A stretch of DNA of 64,000 nucleotides, taken from Cylindrobasidium torrendii FP15055 ss-10 (lineage: Eukaryota > Basidiomycota > Agaricomycetes > Agaricales > Physalacriaceae). The stretch spans positions 1-64,000 of the forward strand of contig KN880561.1 of the NCBI GenBank assembly GCA_000934385.1, read 5' to 3'. The notes below the pieces were generated by a model. That model was not told where the DNA came from. It saw nothing but the letters and a program-made list of their open reading frames with translations, and made no database searches. Every line of letters starts with the position of its first letter. Position 1 is the stretch's first letter. Shown piece after piece: positions 33,308 through 43,563 of this stretch. The translations under genes and the position numbers were made by a program.

Positions 33308-35349
33308 GTATACGCGCGTTTATGTCCCCCTTGCTCGAAAAAGAGGCGTAGGGTCTTGTCCTTGTGTCGTAATGAATCGGCGATATTGTGTAGCGGTATC
33401 GTAAGCCCAGTCGTGGGTGAGATGAAGGAAGCAGCAGATGTGCTGATGGGAGGCCGTCCGCGACTAGAAACGCTTCAAGTATCAAGCGTCCTTCGTGTAG
33501 TGGCAAGAAAGAGGAAGCGGGGCGAGGCGCGGGGTAAGTAGCGATCCGATGATGATGATGTAGTGACGGCGGCACAGCCACGCCCAGCGGGGCAGCGGCG
33601 ATCGCGAGCGAAATGAGTGGCACACTGGAGATATGGATACTTGTTGCTCCTAATTCTTTGCCACCAAGATGAGTAGGCATACATAAGACGATTCAATTTT
33701 CTGTAGTGAATGTCTCCATGTGCAAGCGTCGGGTGCCGTGGGTTTATACCTACCCTTATTATTTCACATCATCATGGTCGCACTCCCGTGTTCTTGATCT
33801 TGCAGTTGGTATGATATGAGGCAGTGATATAAGATACACTGATTCAATCATCCGAGTCCATGATAGACCCGTGATAGACCCTCTGTGTTTGAGTGCAACG
33901 TGCACACCAACAAGAACAATCTCATGAATTGCACAAGTCCTATCCTCTTGTTACTCAATTTTCCAGTGAGTAGTTTCAGTATGATCCAGGAATCTCATTT
34001 AAGACGGTTTATTGAGCTGTGCAAGCACTATGCCAAATGCGCTTAATCCGTGGTCGTGCGAGCAATCAACTTAGTTACAGTCAGGCGAGGATCGTGTGTT
34101 GATTCAACTGGTATATCAGCTATACATATGGAGTTGAAACAGACTGCAGTCAACCTGTAGCACAGTAGCGAGTCGAGGAGGTTAAACCACTGAACTTGAC
34201 GCGATCGGCGGCTGATCGGCCCGGCCCCCATCCAGCCGCGCGGTATCTATACCTCATTAGCATTTGCCAGGGGGCTTCCGACCGATACGTCCGTGGATTC
34301 TGACTGCCGGGGTCCGACAAGTCCGAAACTACGTCAGCGTTCAAAATCGCTACCCCCTTTGTCAGCATGCCGATCTGCCGAGGTCCTTGATGGCATGATG
34401 GCAAGCGCCGTTTAGTTGAACAAAGAGTAATAGTAATGGTTACAAGTACATGAGTATGATTTATGAATGAAAGAAGTGAATTTTCACGCTTGATGTGCTT
34501 GTTAGTCAACACATCTGCCCCGTTCTGACTCTTCTCAAGAGTCAATACCCCTTGTGTTGGCATGAATCTGCTTGACCATGTCCGAATCCGGTGCACCGTT
34601 CTACGTTTTCATATTTTTAGGCTCGCAAATTAGTTGATTGAGCTCTGCTGGGACTTTTCTTCCTTGCTTGTGCAATTGATCCATGAATGATGAGCTCAGC
34701 AAACCTCACACAGCCAAACTGCACTACATAACAAATGACGCGGAGTCCCGTTAAATTATAGTTTGAAGCGAAGACGATGAGCTTGAGATCGTCAATCAAT
34801 GTTAGTTCTCGGTGGCCCTGCCCTCCCTTGCAGCAAACCGATTTCCTCAGACTCTCCGGTTCTTAGTTTGTTGACTTGGAGGAGCTGTTTTCCGACACAA
34901 ATGTACTGACTCGCTTTATGGCCTCTTTGATATATACACATTTGTTTACTCCCCTCACAGACATGTAAATATCATACAAATATTTCAATAAATCATGCAG
35001 TGAAGTAGACCTCGCAAGTCGCTTAATCTTATCTCGCGGAAACCCTGAAAACTCAGCAACCCATTGCCTTTGTGAATGGGTAAACCCCTTTGCAAATTTA
35101 TTGATTATGATTAGACTATGTAATACTCAAGAGACGAAGGTGGCCTACGCGATTTCAGGCTCCCTTCACTGCTGATCCTCGCGCCGGCCACGCGATCGGC
35201 GCTTCCGGACCGTAGTTCAAAATCGCGACCCCCCTGATATAGTGGATATTCTTCGGCACCCGGCCGGATGCCCCCCGGCATTTGCCACCATCTTCCCCAC
35301 ATTCAGCCCGCGCACTCATTCATCGGAGCGTGCGATCCAGGTCAGGGGC
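33308..35349. other. Gene-poor stretch with degenerate repeat fragments
   Basis: No gene is supported. Two short related fragments occur near 34195-34365 and 35175-35290 (shared GTTCAAAATCGC.ACCCCC and ACGCGATCGGC), suggesting decayed mobile sequence. The last 100 bases lead into the histone deacetylase. Confidence 0.45.
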
Positions 35350-37544
35350 ATGGACGAGCCTAAATACACGCCAATCACTGGCGAAACACAGAAAAAGCGC
35401 GTAGTAAGCCTGCTATCCTCGATGCTACGCTCCATCTGCTTAATGCTTGGATAGTGCTACTTCTACGACAATGACATCGGCGGATTTCATTATAGCGCTG
35501 GTCACTAGTATGATGCGGCTTTTCCCTACAATTCGGCATTGACACCTCGCGTTTATTCAGCATGAAGCCAACAAGGATACGAATGTGTCACAGCCTTGTC
35601 ATGAACTATGGGTTATACAAAAAGATGGAGATATTCGTAGGTTGAATGGTCCTATGGTCATTTTTACAGTTACTCATCTTATCTTATTCTTAGCGCGCTA
35701 AACCTGCGACAAAGAAAGAGATGCAGCAATTCCATGCGGAAGAATACATCGACTTCCTTTACAAAGTCAACCCTTCAAACCAAAACAGCTTTGGGAAAGA
35801 GCAAGGAAAATGTAAATCTTCCGCAGCTTGGCTGGAAATATCGAGAAACAAGTGGCTCATTCGCAACAGTCAACGTCGGAGATGACTGTCCCGTTTTCGA
35901 GGGCTTGTCACAATTCTGCGCCATCTCTGCCGGAGGATCTATAGGTGAGGTTTTTCTACGTTGGTCTCGCACATACTGAACGTGAAGCAGAGGGAGCTGC
36001 GCGCCTTTGCCGCGGTAAATGCGACATTGCCATCAACTGGTCTGGCGGGCTTCATCACGCTAAGAAGGGTGAAGCCAGTGGCTTTTGCTACGTAAATGGT
36101 ATACAAACATAGCTCCTGGAAATACGTCCGCGATACTGACTGGCTTCTAGACATCGTGCTCGGCATCCTCGAGCTTTTACGGTTCCACGAACGCGTTCTA
36201 TATATCGATATTGATGCCCATCATGGGGATGGTGTCGAAGAGGCGTTCTACTTGACCGACCGCGTCATGACCTGCAGCTTTCACAAGTACGGAGAGTTTT
36301 TCCCTGGCACAGGCGAATTGCGGGTACGGCGCATATATCAATGACAGACAAACATTGCTAACTAGCGCCAGGATATTGGTGTTGGTAAGGGAAAGTATCA
36401 CTGCGTCAATGTACCACTTCGCGATGGCATCTCGGACGAGAACTACAAGTCTATCTTTGAGCCTGTTCGTCTCTTTGGGTTCTTCATCCATTCAGAGCAA
36501 AACCTGATGCAGGCATAGGTCGTCCAAGCCATCATGGACAACTTCAACCCAGGTGCTATCGTCCTGCAGTGCGGCACTGACTCCCTCGCGCGGGATAAGA
36601 TCGCCAGTCTTAACTTGTCAATGCGCGGGCATGCCAACTGCGTACGATTCGTGAAGACGTTCAACAAGCCTCTGCTTCTCCTTGGTGGCGGGGGCTACAC
36701 CATGCGCAATGTCAGCCGAACATGGGCATACGAGACAGGCATTGCGAATGCTGTTGAGATGGCTGAAAGTGAGCCATCCTCTCATATCCATGGCCGATTC
36801 TAATTGACTTTGAGATATTCCTGTGAATGAGTACTACGAGTACTTTGGGCCAGAATACAAGTTGGATGTCAAGTCGTCGGAAACGGACGATTTGAACACG
36901 AGGTCATATCTCGACCTCCTCAAGCGCCGCATCCTGGAGAACATTCGCCAGGCTGGCGGTCCACCAAGCGTGCAAATGCAAGGTATGGCCCGACATCTCG
37001 TTTCCAAGAGTATCACTCAATCCGACTAGACGTTCCACAGATGAAAATTGACAAGTCAATGGCGGACCTGCAGGCAGATGAAGAGCTCATTCCACCGAAC
37101 ACACGGAGACCCCGGAGCATCCTCGATGGCCGGGTGCAGCACGATGGCAATCTTTCTGATTCGGACGACGAAGGCGAAGGCGGGAGGCGTGACCACAACA
37201 CCAGTATCCCGAGTCGTCTCCTCAAGAAACGCCCTCCCATGCCTGTCGACGAAGAAGCCGAGGAGGAGGACGAGGCAGGAGGGCAGAAGCGGTTCAGAAT
37301 GGGTGTGGCCACCGCAGCAGCTGGCCCAAGCGAACACACGACTGTTGCGCGAGTGTTGACGAAGCAAAAGGAGGCAGGGGATGAGGCAGACGAGGCGGAT
37401 GACGAGGCCGCGGACTTCGACATGGATGTAGAAAGTGAGGAGGGGGCACCAACTCGGCCGACTAGTACCCAGCCGCCGACACGGTCTGCGAGCCTGCAGC
37501 CTTCCGGTAACTCTGCGAATGATGCGATGGACACGAATCAGTGA
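35350..37544 (+). CDS. Class I (Rpd3-type) histone deacetylase, divergent
   Basis: About ten exons; exon 1 is 35350-35403 ([18 protein letters not shown]), exon 2 35455-35507 ([17 protein letters not shown]), exon 3 from 35561 ([21 protein letters not shown]), exon 4 35694-35811, exon 5 from 35870 ([13 protein letters not shown]). The catalytic core is complete: GLHHAKK (paired His), DIDAHHGDG (zinc-binding Asp and His), CGTDSL (zinc-binding Asp) and GGGGYTMRN (catalytic Tyr). The C-terminal 150 residues are acidic. It deacetylates histone tails in the nucleus within Sin3-like complexes, by family knowledge. Oddities: the usual HPMKP becomes HYMKP if the exon 2/3 junction is right, and the loop usually reading SGDRLG reads ARDKIA. 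It may be a paralogue rather than the main Rpd3. Confidence 0.88.
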
Positions 37545-37889
37545 GGTAGTTTGTAAGTGTAGACCTTCATGTACTTTTGTTACCGGCGCAGAAATGAAGA
37601 CACTCATCTGACTTCACAAGCTGTTGGCAAGGTCGCACTCGCAAGTTGAGATATGTCGTAAATGGTCTCGAACCTTGGAGAAATCTTGCTCATGCTCAAC
37701 GAAAGACAGATCCTGCATCTCACAGGAATACTTGCCTTCTTCGCCGATTCTGTCGACATAAACATCCTTGTGAAGGTCATTGTCCCGCATTTCAAATTGC
37801 AAATATGGGACATTATACTGAATACAATACGGCCTCTATTTATTCGATGTACCGTTCACTGTAAGTGCATACAGACGATTGTCTCTTGT
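37545..37889. other. Short intergenic region between convergent genes
   Basis: This contains the 3' flanks of the histone deacetylase and the NmrA-like gene. I see no gene in it. Confidence 0.5.
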
Positions 37890-39014
37890 CTAAAAGTCGT
37901 ATTCGGCGATGTGTGGATGCGCATAGAACTCCTTTGCCTCAGCGGTCCTGTCTATGACCGGGGCATCTGGATACAATGCGCGCGCGTCAAGAACGCCCTG
38001 GGCAAATGCCTTAGAAAGCACATTGTCTCCACGGATGTAGAGGCTGTTGCGGTACTCGGCATATATCTTGACCATGATGTTGTCACTCTTCGTGTCCTCT
38101 AAAACAGTCTCGTCTGGAATCTACACACAATGAACGTCAGAATCAAATTGTACTGGGATTGGAAGCAAGAAGGAAGGAAACATAAGACGCACTCTCTTAT
38201 AATCCGAGAAATCCTCTCCAGTGATTTTTGATCCCAGCTCGTATCCCTCTGCCGTCGTCATCTCGCCGTCGTGGATCAGAACCGTCTGGTTGAGAGTGCG
38301 AGGGTCGTTGACGACTTTCGGAGTCAGGCTTCCAATTGTCGAGAAGGTGGAAATGATCTGCTTCGTCTGTTGGTCCCCAACATAGTTCTTCTGCGCCAAA
38401 AGCGACTCGGGGATGGCGTGTGCATAGGGGAACATGTTGACTATCCACCAGCCGACCTCGATAAAGGTGTACGGCAGACCGAGCTCCTTGATGAACTCGC
38501 GGACATCGAGTTTCTACATATGCGAGGATCAGAATTTGACCTCGAACCGCACTGAGACTGCAAGCTGGCGTACTATATCCTGCATATACGTGACGCCGCG
38601 GGTGCCATGCGGACCGAAGTCGGATGGGACGACGCGGGTGATGGTACTGACTTTCTTCGCAGCGCGGAAGAGAGGCTTCTGGTCGATTAAAGCAAGGACG
38701 AGGGAGATGATGATGTTGACGCCAGCCAGGTGCTGTACGAGTTCTTCCTCGGTTTGCGTGATGTCTCCGATACGAACTTCCGCTCCGGCTGCCTTGTACT
38801 CTTGCACGGCTGGCTTCTGCTGTGACTTCTCACGAACGAGTATGGCGACGCGCTAGAATGCAGCAGTAATGTCACAGTGTGAGCTTTTGTCAGGGTAGGT
38901 GTAAAGATCCTGAGAACGCACGTATTCACCGCTGTCAAGAAGTGCTTTGGTGACGACCTTTCCGGTGTATCCGGTGGCACCAACGACGAGAACAAGAGGC
39001 TTGGTGGAAGACAT
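37890..39014 (-). CDS. NmrA-like / isoflavone-reductase-like NAD(P)-binding protein
   Basis: Four or five exons. The start MSSTKPLVLVVGATGYTGKVV carries the Rossmann nucleotide-binding motif GATGYTG at residues 12-18. After an intron near 38850-38920 it continues RVAILVREKSQQKP, then DITQTEEELVQHLAGVNIIIS and VVPSDFGPHGTRGV, the typical NmrA/isoflavone-reductase order (R/K after strand 2, SxFG). After another intron come FIEVGWWIVNM and a variable C-terminal region (GDQQTKQIIST). The last exon ends HPHIAEYDF at 37890. About 320 residues, normal for the family. Members are redox-sensing regulators or small-molecule reductases; the substrate cannot be told from sequence. The gene converges with the HDAC. 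Confidence 0.85.
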
Positions 39015-40149
39015 GGCTGCTAAGATGAGTGAGGATAAGATATTGGCTCATTCAATAAGTTCGCCTTTTATCAATCTATATCGTGCATTACTGCACCATA
39101 AATCCCACCTTCGGCGGACTTGTCTTTGTCGTGGGTTACGTGGAACCGGGAAATGTGCGCTTTGCTGATGCATTGGCCGACAGATCGGGAAATAGTACGA
39201 TACCGCTTTTAGAACGAAATTCGCTTCACTACTATTTGCGGTACCGTGCCGTGCGGGGTATGTATAATATGCCAAGCGAAGGTGTGCTACCGTGATACTA
39301 ATGGTTATAGCGCTCCTTAGTAGTAGAAACCAGATTATTCCGCCATTGGCTGAGTGTTTGCCCATGGGCCAGTCTATAACGTGTACATTTCTCGAGATGA
39401 GCCCGGACGACATCGAATATCGGTCAGCGACGCTGACAGTGATACAGTCACTGATGAAAGCTGTTACCCAGCAATTACCTCAGGTTTATCTTCGGGGCGT
39501 CTGACTAGTGACACCCTTGAAGGTTGGCACCTTGTAGTAGTACACGGTCACACCAGTCTACCCACAATGTTGCCACGGCAATTGGGGTTGCAATGACCTT
39601 ACCACTCCACCTATGCCGACGGGTGTCTAGTGACTTGCAGCAGAGGGCCTTTTCAAATGAGGTTCGGAAATCGTGTTTCACGATGGGAGAGTTTCAAGTT
39701 GCTTTGCCGTACATCCAATTTGTTCATCCTTCTGTGTTTCCCAGAGTGCCTTCGTGTCTAGAGTGGCCTCGGGCTAGGGATATCAAGAGTCCTGTGCAAG
39801 GATAGTAGAGCGAGGGGCGAGGGTGTGTGTCCTTGCTGCTTCCCCATACGGATATCCGCACTTTGGAAGATCATCGGCATCTATACCACTCGCGTCGGAG
39901 CTATGCCGGGGGAGATCCCTTGATGGACTCATGGAAGCTGTGACAATGATCGTGTACCTCTGGGCAGTGAGCGCCCAGAGACGACGCCGTACGCGGTGAG
40001 GACTTCTTTTCTTTACACTCCCACATCCGACCTCCCACTTTCCAACTTCGCGATCCTGGGAGCCTCGTCTTTTCATTCGTGCCAATATCTTCTTTGCGCC
40101 CAGCGCCCTACTATCTCTTTACGTTCGCTTCTCAGACTCTCAGCATATC
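39015..40149. other. Intergenic region, left end of inverted duplication
   Basis: The first 890 bases hold no gene; a fragment at 39352-39425 is related to one at 42810-42880 (GTTTGCCCATGGGCCAGT). From about 39905 onward the sequence is homologous, inverted, to 45950-46175 and should contain the GH76-like promoter. Confidence 0.5.
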
Positions 40150-42738
40150 ATGGCTCTTCCCGCATACGCTTTCCTTCTTTTTATGGCGGCAGCACCGGCG
40201 CTGGGAGCAGAAAGCCTTGACGTTCCTTCAACTTGGAGAGTACGTCCATTCTCCTTTCCTTACAATCTCGTTCTGTTGCCTGCCAATGCTGGGAATGTGT
40301 GCTGACTAAGTTCCCTCCCCCTTCCCAGAAGCCAAGCATATCCCAGACATGGGCAGAGGCAGAGACCATCGTCACCGACTCGTTTCAGCCCGTCTTCGAT
40401 GCCCTCAGCACAAACCAATTTGGTGCGTTTCAACTGGTCCGCTAAGAGCTCCCATCGCTGACGTTCTGGCCTTTGCATAGCGGATGATACGTTCTATGCC
40501 ATCGTTGCGACATTCGACATGTACCGCGGCTCGACGAAATATGTGGATGTGATCAACACATACTATGCCCAGAAGGTGTTCGATGGAGAGGTCAAAGACT
40601 TGTGCGTCACCCCACCAATATTCCATAGTAAGTATCGTCGAACAGCTACTAATTACTCTACAGCGTACGTTCCTGCATACATACCTTCTATGTTACTAAC
40701 CCGTCTTGCGGGCATAGGTAAACACTCGAATGTGCGTATACCCACCCCATCCCAGCTCTCATTAACTAATCTGTGACTGTAGGGGCAAAGGTCTCCAAGC
40801 AATCCGCGTGTACAACGCGTACTCGAACGCGGATGCACTGGATTTTGCGAAGCAGGCGTGGGACTGGGGTCGCACATATACGATCACAGCAGATGATGCA
40901 TCGTCTGGCAGCATCTCTACGAAGAACTTTACCTTGGAAAGCCAGTGCGACGGTGGTGCGCTTGCTTTTGAAGTTCTCAATACTAGGTACTCATCTCCAG
41001 TGTAGTGACAATGGCTGGCGCGTCATTTTGGGTATGCATCCTTCCTCAATGCATTACTAGACGGTGGTGTTGACAAGAATGCAGAGCACCGCAGTAGGCG
41101 AAAAGACAGTTTGGGCAGTCCCTACGGCGTACGTTCCCATACTATAATGAATCTCGAAAACTAACTCCTGCCCATCACAACAGCCAATTCTTCACTCTGT
41201 CTACATATCTGGCGAATCTCACCAGCAACTCAATGTACCTCGACGCCGCGAAAGAATCCGGCGCTGTCCTCATTTCGCAATTCAACTTGACGGGCAATGG
41301 GAACGGCAAAGCGACTTTATCTGCATTGAACAATGATGGAGATTGTCGGTCTGACAGATGGGGCGCAACGGACTCGCAGGTGACACAAGCAGGCATGTTT
41401 TTGGATGGCCTCGCTGTGCTTGCAGACGATGTGGAGCTCGCTGGGAGCAAGGTTGTGGACTTGTGAGTACCCAGCCACATAGAGCATTGCAACGGAAAAC
41501 TGACATGGCAGGCGACGAACCATGGCTAGTGTGACTATCACTACCGACAAAGCATGTGCAGCCCAGAATGGTGTAATCCGTACGTGTTTGGCATTGGTTG
41601 TGAAGTACTGGGTATGGCTAAACGACCGTTAGAAAGCACAGCCAAAGCTGGAAGCCTGGATCTCGTGTATGGGCTGGGCCATATATACAATCGGACGTCT
41701 GACGAGGATCTCAAAGAATACATTGGGAAATACCTCGCTGTACAGGTTTGCTCGTTTCCCACTCTTGCTTTTTATCGAAATCTAATACCATTGTAGTACA
41801 ACGGTATCCTGGACTTGGCATCCAATGGAGACAATTACTCTGGAGGATGGAATGGAGATGCAGCAACAGGATACGACCAGACAAACCAGACACTTGCAGC
41901 GTTCGGTCTCGTCAATGGCGCCCTCACCATCCTCCCCAAGGCTTCAACTGGTGCTACCGCTGGTGGCGATACCGGCTCTTCCAATAATGATAGCAGTTCA
42001 ACGAACCTCGCTGGACCTATCGCAGGCGGTGTCGTTGGCGGTCTCGCCATTGCGGGCCTCATCGCTGGCCTCTGGTTCTTCCTCCGCCGACGCAAGCAAC
42101 AACGCGACAACGACCCCAACTTCTCAGTAGACGACTTCCCGAGCGACAAGTACGCCATGCCTACTGTCACGCCGTTCACGGTTCCGGGCGCAACGCAAAG
42201 CTCTATTACGCCAGGGCGGGACTCATTGGGGACGTATACACCAGTTGTTGAGGAGTTTAATCCGTATGAGCAAAATGCTTCGGCGGCGGCAGCAGCAGGG
42301 CGTACACCCAGCAATCATGGGCCTTTATCGATTCGTTCGAACACGGTGTCAATGAACCCGCCGAGTACTACGTCGGACGACAGAAATCCGGATAACATCC
42401 CCACGGACACCCTCGTGCGTATCTTGAATACACGCATTCAGCAGCAGCAGGGTAGTGCGTGGGAAGGGGAGACTGCTCCGCCTGCATATGAGGGCCAGAG
42501 CTCACAGTCAGTCACCGTTGTCCCGCCCAGAAAAAGCTAAAGCAGGTTGATGTCGAGGCAATGTCTGTCTCTTTGGCTGGGTTTCAGGATATTTGGTGTG
42601 CATACACAATGCGCATACCCCATATGGGTACTTGTGAGGCGAGATTTTTTTTAATGTGTATTTATTCATGTATATACGAGTTGAGCTGGACAATGCCCAT
42701 TCGATACCAAATGATCATGGGTCTTCAAGAACACAGCT
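39905..42738 (+). repeat. Left arm of large inverted duplication
   Basis: This arm pairs with 43103-46175 in reverse orientation. Homology starts in the promoter (GGGGGAGATCC.TTGATGGA.TC), covers the whole GH76-like gene and ends in the 3' flank at GAGCTGGACAATGCCCATTCG followed by ATCATGG. Similarity looks roughly 85-90% by eye. Confidence 0.85.
40150..42540 (+). CDS. GH76-like secreted/membrane-anchored glycosidase, copy 1
   Basis: About nine exons. The N-terminus MALPAYAFLLFMAAAPALGA is a signal peptide. Luminal segments include SISQTWAEAETIV, GLQAIRVYNAYSNADALD, FAKQAWDWGRTYTI, NFFTLSTYLANLTSNSMYLD, SGAVLISQFNLTG and AGSLDLVYGLGHIYNRTSD, an alpha-helical barrel pattern like the Agaricomycete GH76 (alpha-1,6-mannanase, Dfg5/Dcw1-related) proteins. 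Several N-glycosylation sites (NLTG, NRTS, NFTL) fit an extracellular domain. A transmembrane helix (IAGGVVGGLAIAGLIAGLWFFL) is followed by RRRK and a 130-residue cytoplasmic tail. I could not assign the catalytic Asp pair with certainty. Family role: processing cell-wall mannan or GPI-linked glycoproteins. Copy 2 lies inverted at 43564-45950. Confidence 0.65.
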
Positions 42739-43102
42739 TGCTTGCGGAAGCCAAGAATATTCCGATTTCAGAATCCGATATTGACTGCCAGTGCTAGTAA
42801 GTGCTTGACGTTTGCCCATGGGCCAGTACGCATTTTTGGAGATGACCCACGGAAACGCCATCATTGCACCGTCAGTTACTTTTCCAACTTACTAAATTCT
42901 GTTATCATATCCAGCGTTTGTTTTACGTAAGACGCCTGGAGGAATTGCATGCTTTCTTGTCGTTTGGTCATGTTCACCCCTTTGTCATTTTACGGCTCCC
43001 TGTCCGTCACACTGCACACACACACACACACATCCTAAGCAATCCTAAGCACCCTTGGTACCTTCTCACCGAAACATCCCATCTCAGCATTGATTCGCTG
43101 AT
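42541..43102. other. 3' flank and spacer of inverted duplication
   Basis: 42541-42738 is the end of the left arm. 42739-43102 is the unduplicated spacer; it contains the repeat fragment at 42810-42880 and a CA microsatellite at about 43012-43031. I see no gene. Confidence 0.5.
43012..43031. repeat. CA dinucleotide microsatellite
   Basis: About ten copies of CA sit in the spacer between the two GH76-like genes. Confidence 0.8.
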
Positions 43103-43168
43103 TTGTGTTCCCCAACATCCATGATTATTTGGTATCGAATGGGCATTGTCCAGCTCAACTCGTACATA

Positions 43169-43420
43169 CAGTAGCGGCAAGTTTTGTTGCATGCCGAGCT
43201 TCGGCATGGTCGGCATCAAGGGCCGCCACATACTCGCATTTGCCCGTAAGCTCGATTCTGGTTGGGACGTTGATACTAGATAGATGTCAACAAAATACTA
43301 GTGGTAAAAACTAGGCTGGATATTGACTGAGGCTGTTGTGGACGTCAAAAAGAGTCTTGTCATCAATGAATTACCATGTATAGTACGCTGCCGAGGATGC
43401 AACAAAACTAGCCGCTACTG
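43169..43420. mobile_element. MITE with 25-bp terminal inverted repeats and TA target duplication
   Basis: The left end CAGTAGCGGCAAGTTTTGTT and the reverse complement of the right end CAGTAGCGGCTAGTTTTGTT match at 24 of the first 25 bases (both continue GCAT). TA dinucleotides flank both ends (43167-43168 and 43421-43422). The paralogous left arm has the uninterrupted site with a single TA at about 42673. No coding frame lies inside. The TA target and short terminal repeats fit a Tc1/mariner-type non-autonomous element. Confidence 0.88.
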
Positions 43421-43563
43421 TACATGCATGAATAGATACACATTCAAAAACTCTCGCCTTGCAAGCTCATGAAGTGAGTACCCATATGGAGTATACCTAT
43501 GCACACCAAACAGCCTTAGACCCAGCCAAAGAGACGCCCATCGCCCAGACATCATCGACCTGT

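Noticed and set aside
43012..43031. CA repeat considered as part of a CRISPR-like or satellite array
   Set aside because: Simple dinucleotide microsatellite only, no spacers or longer unit.
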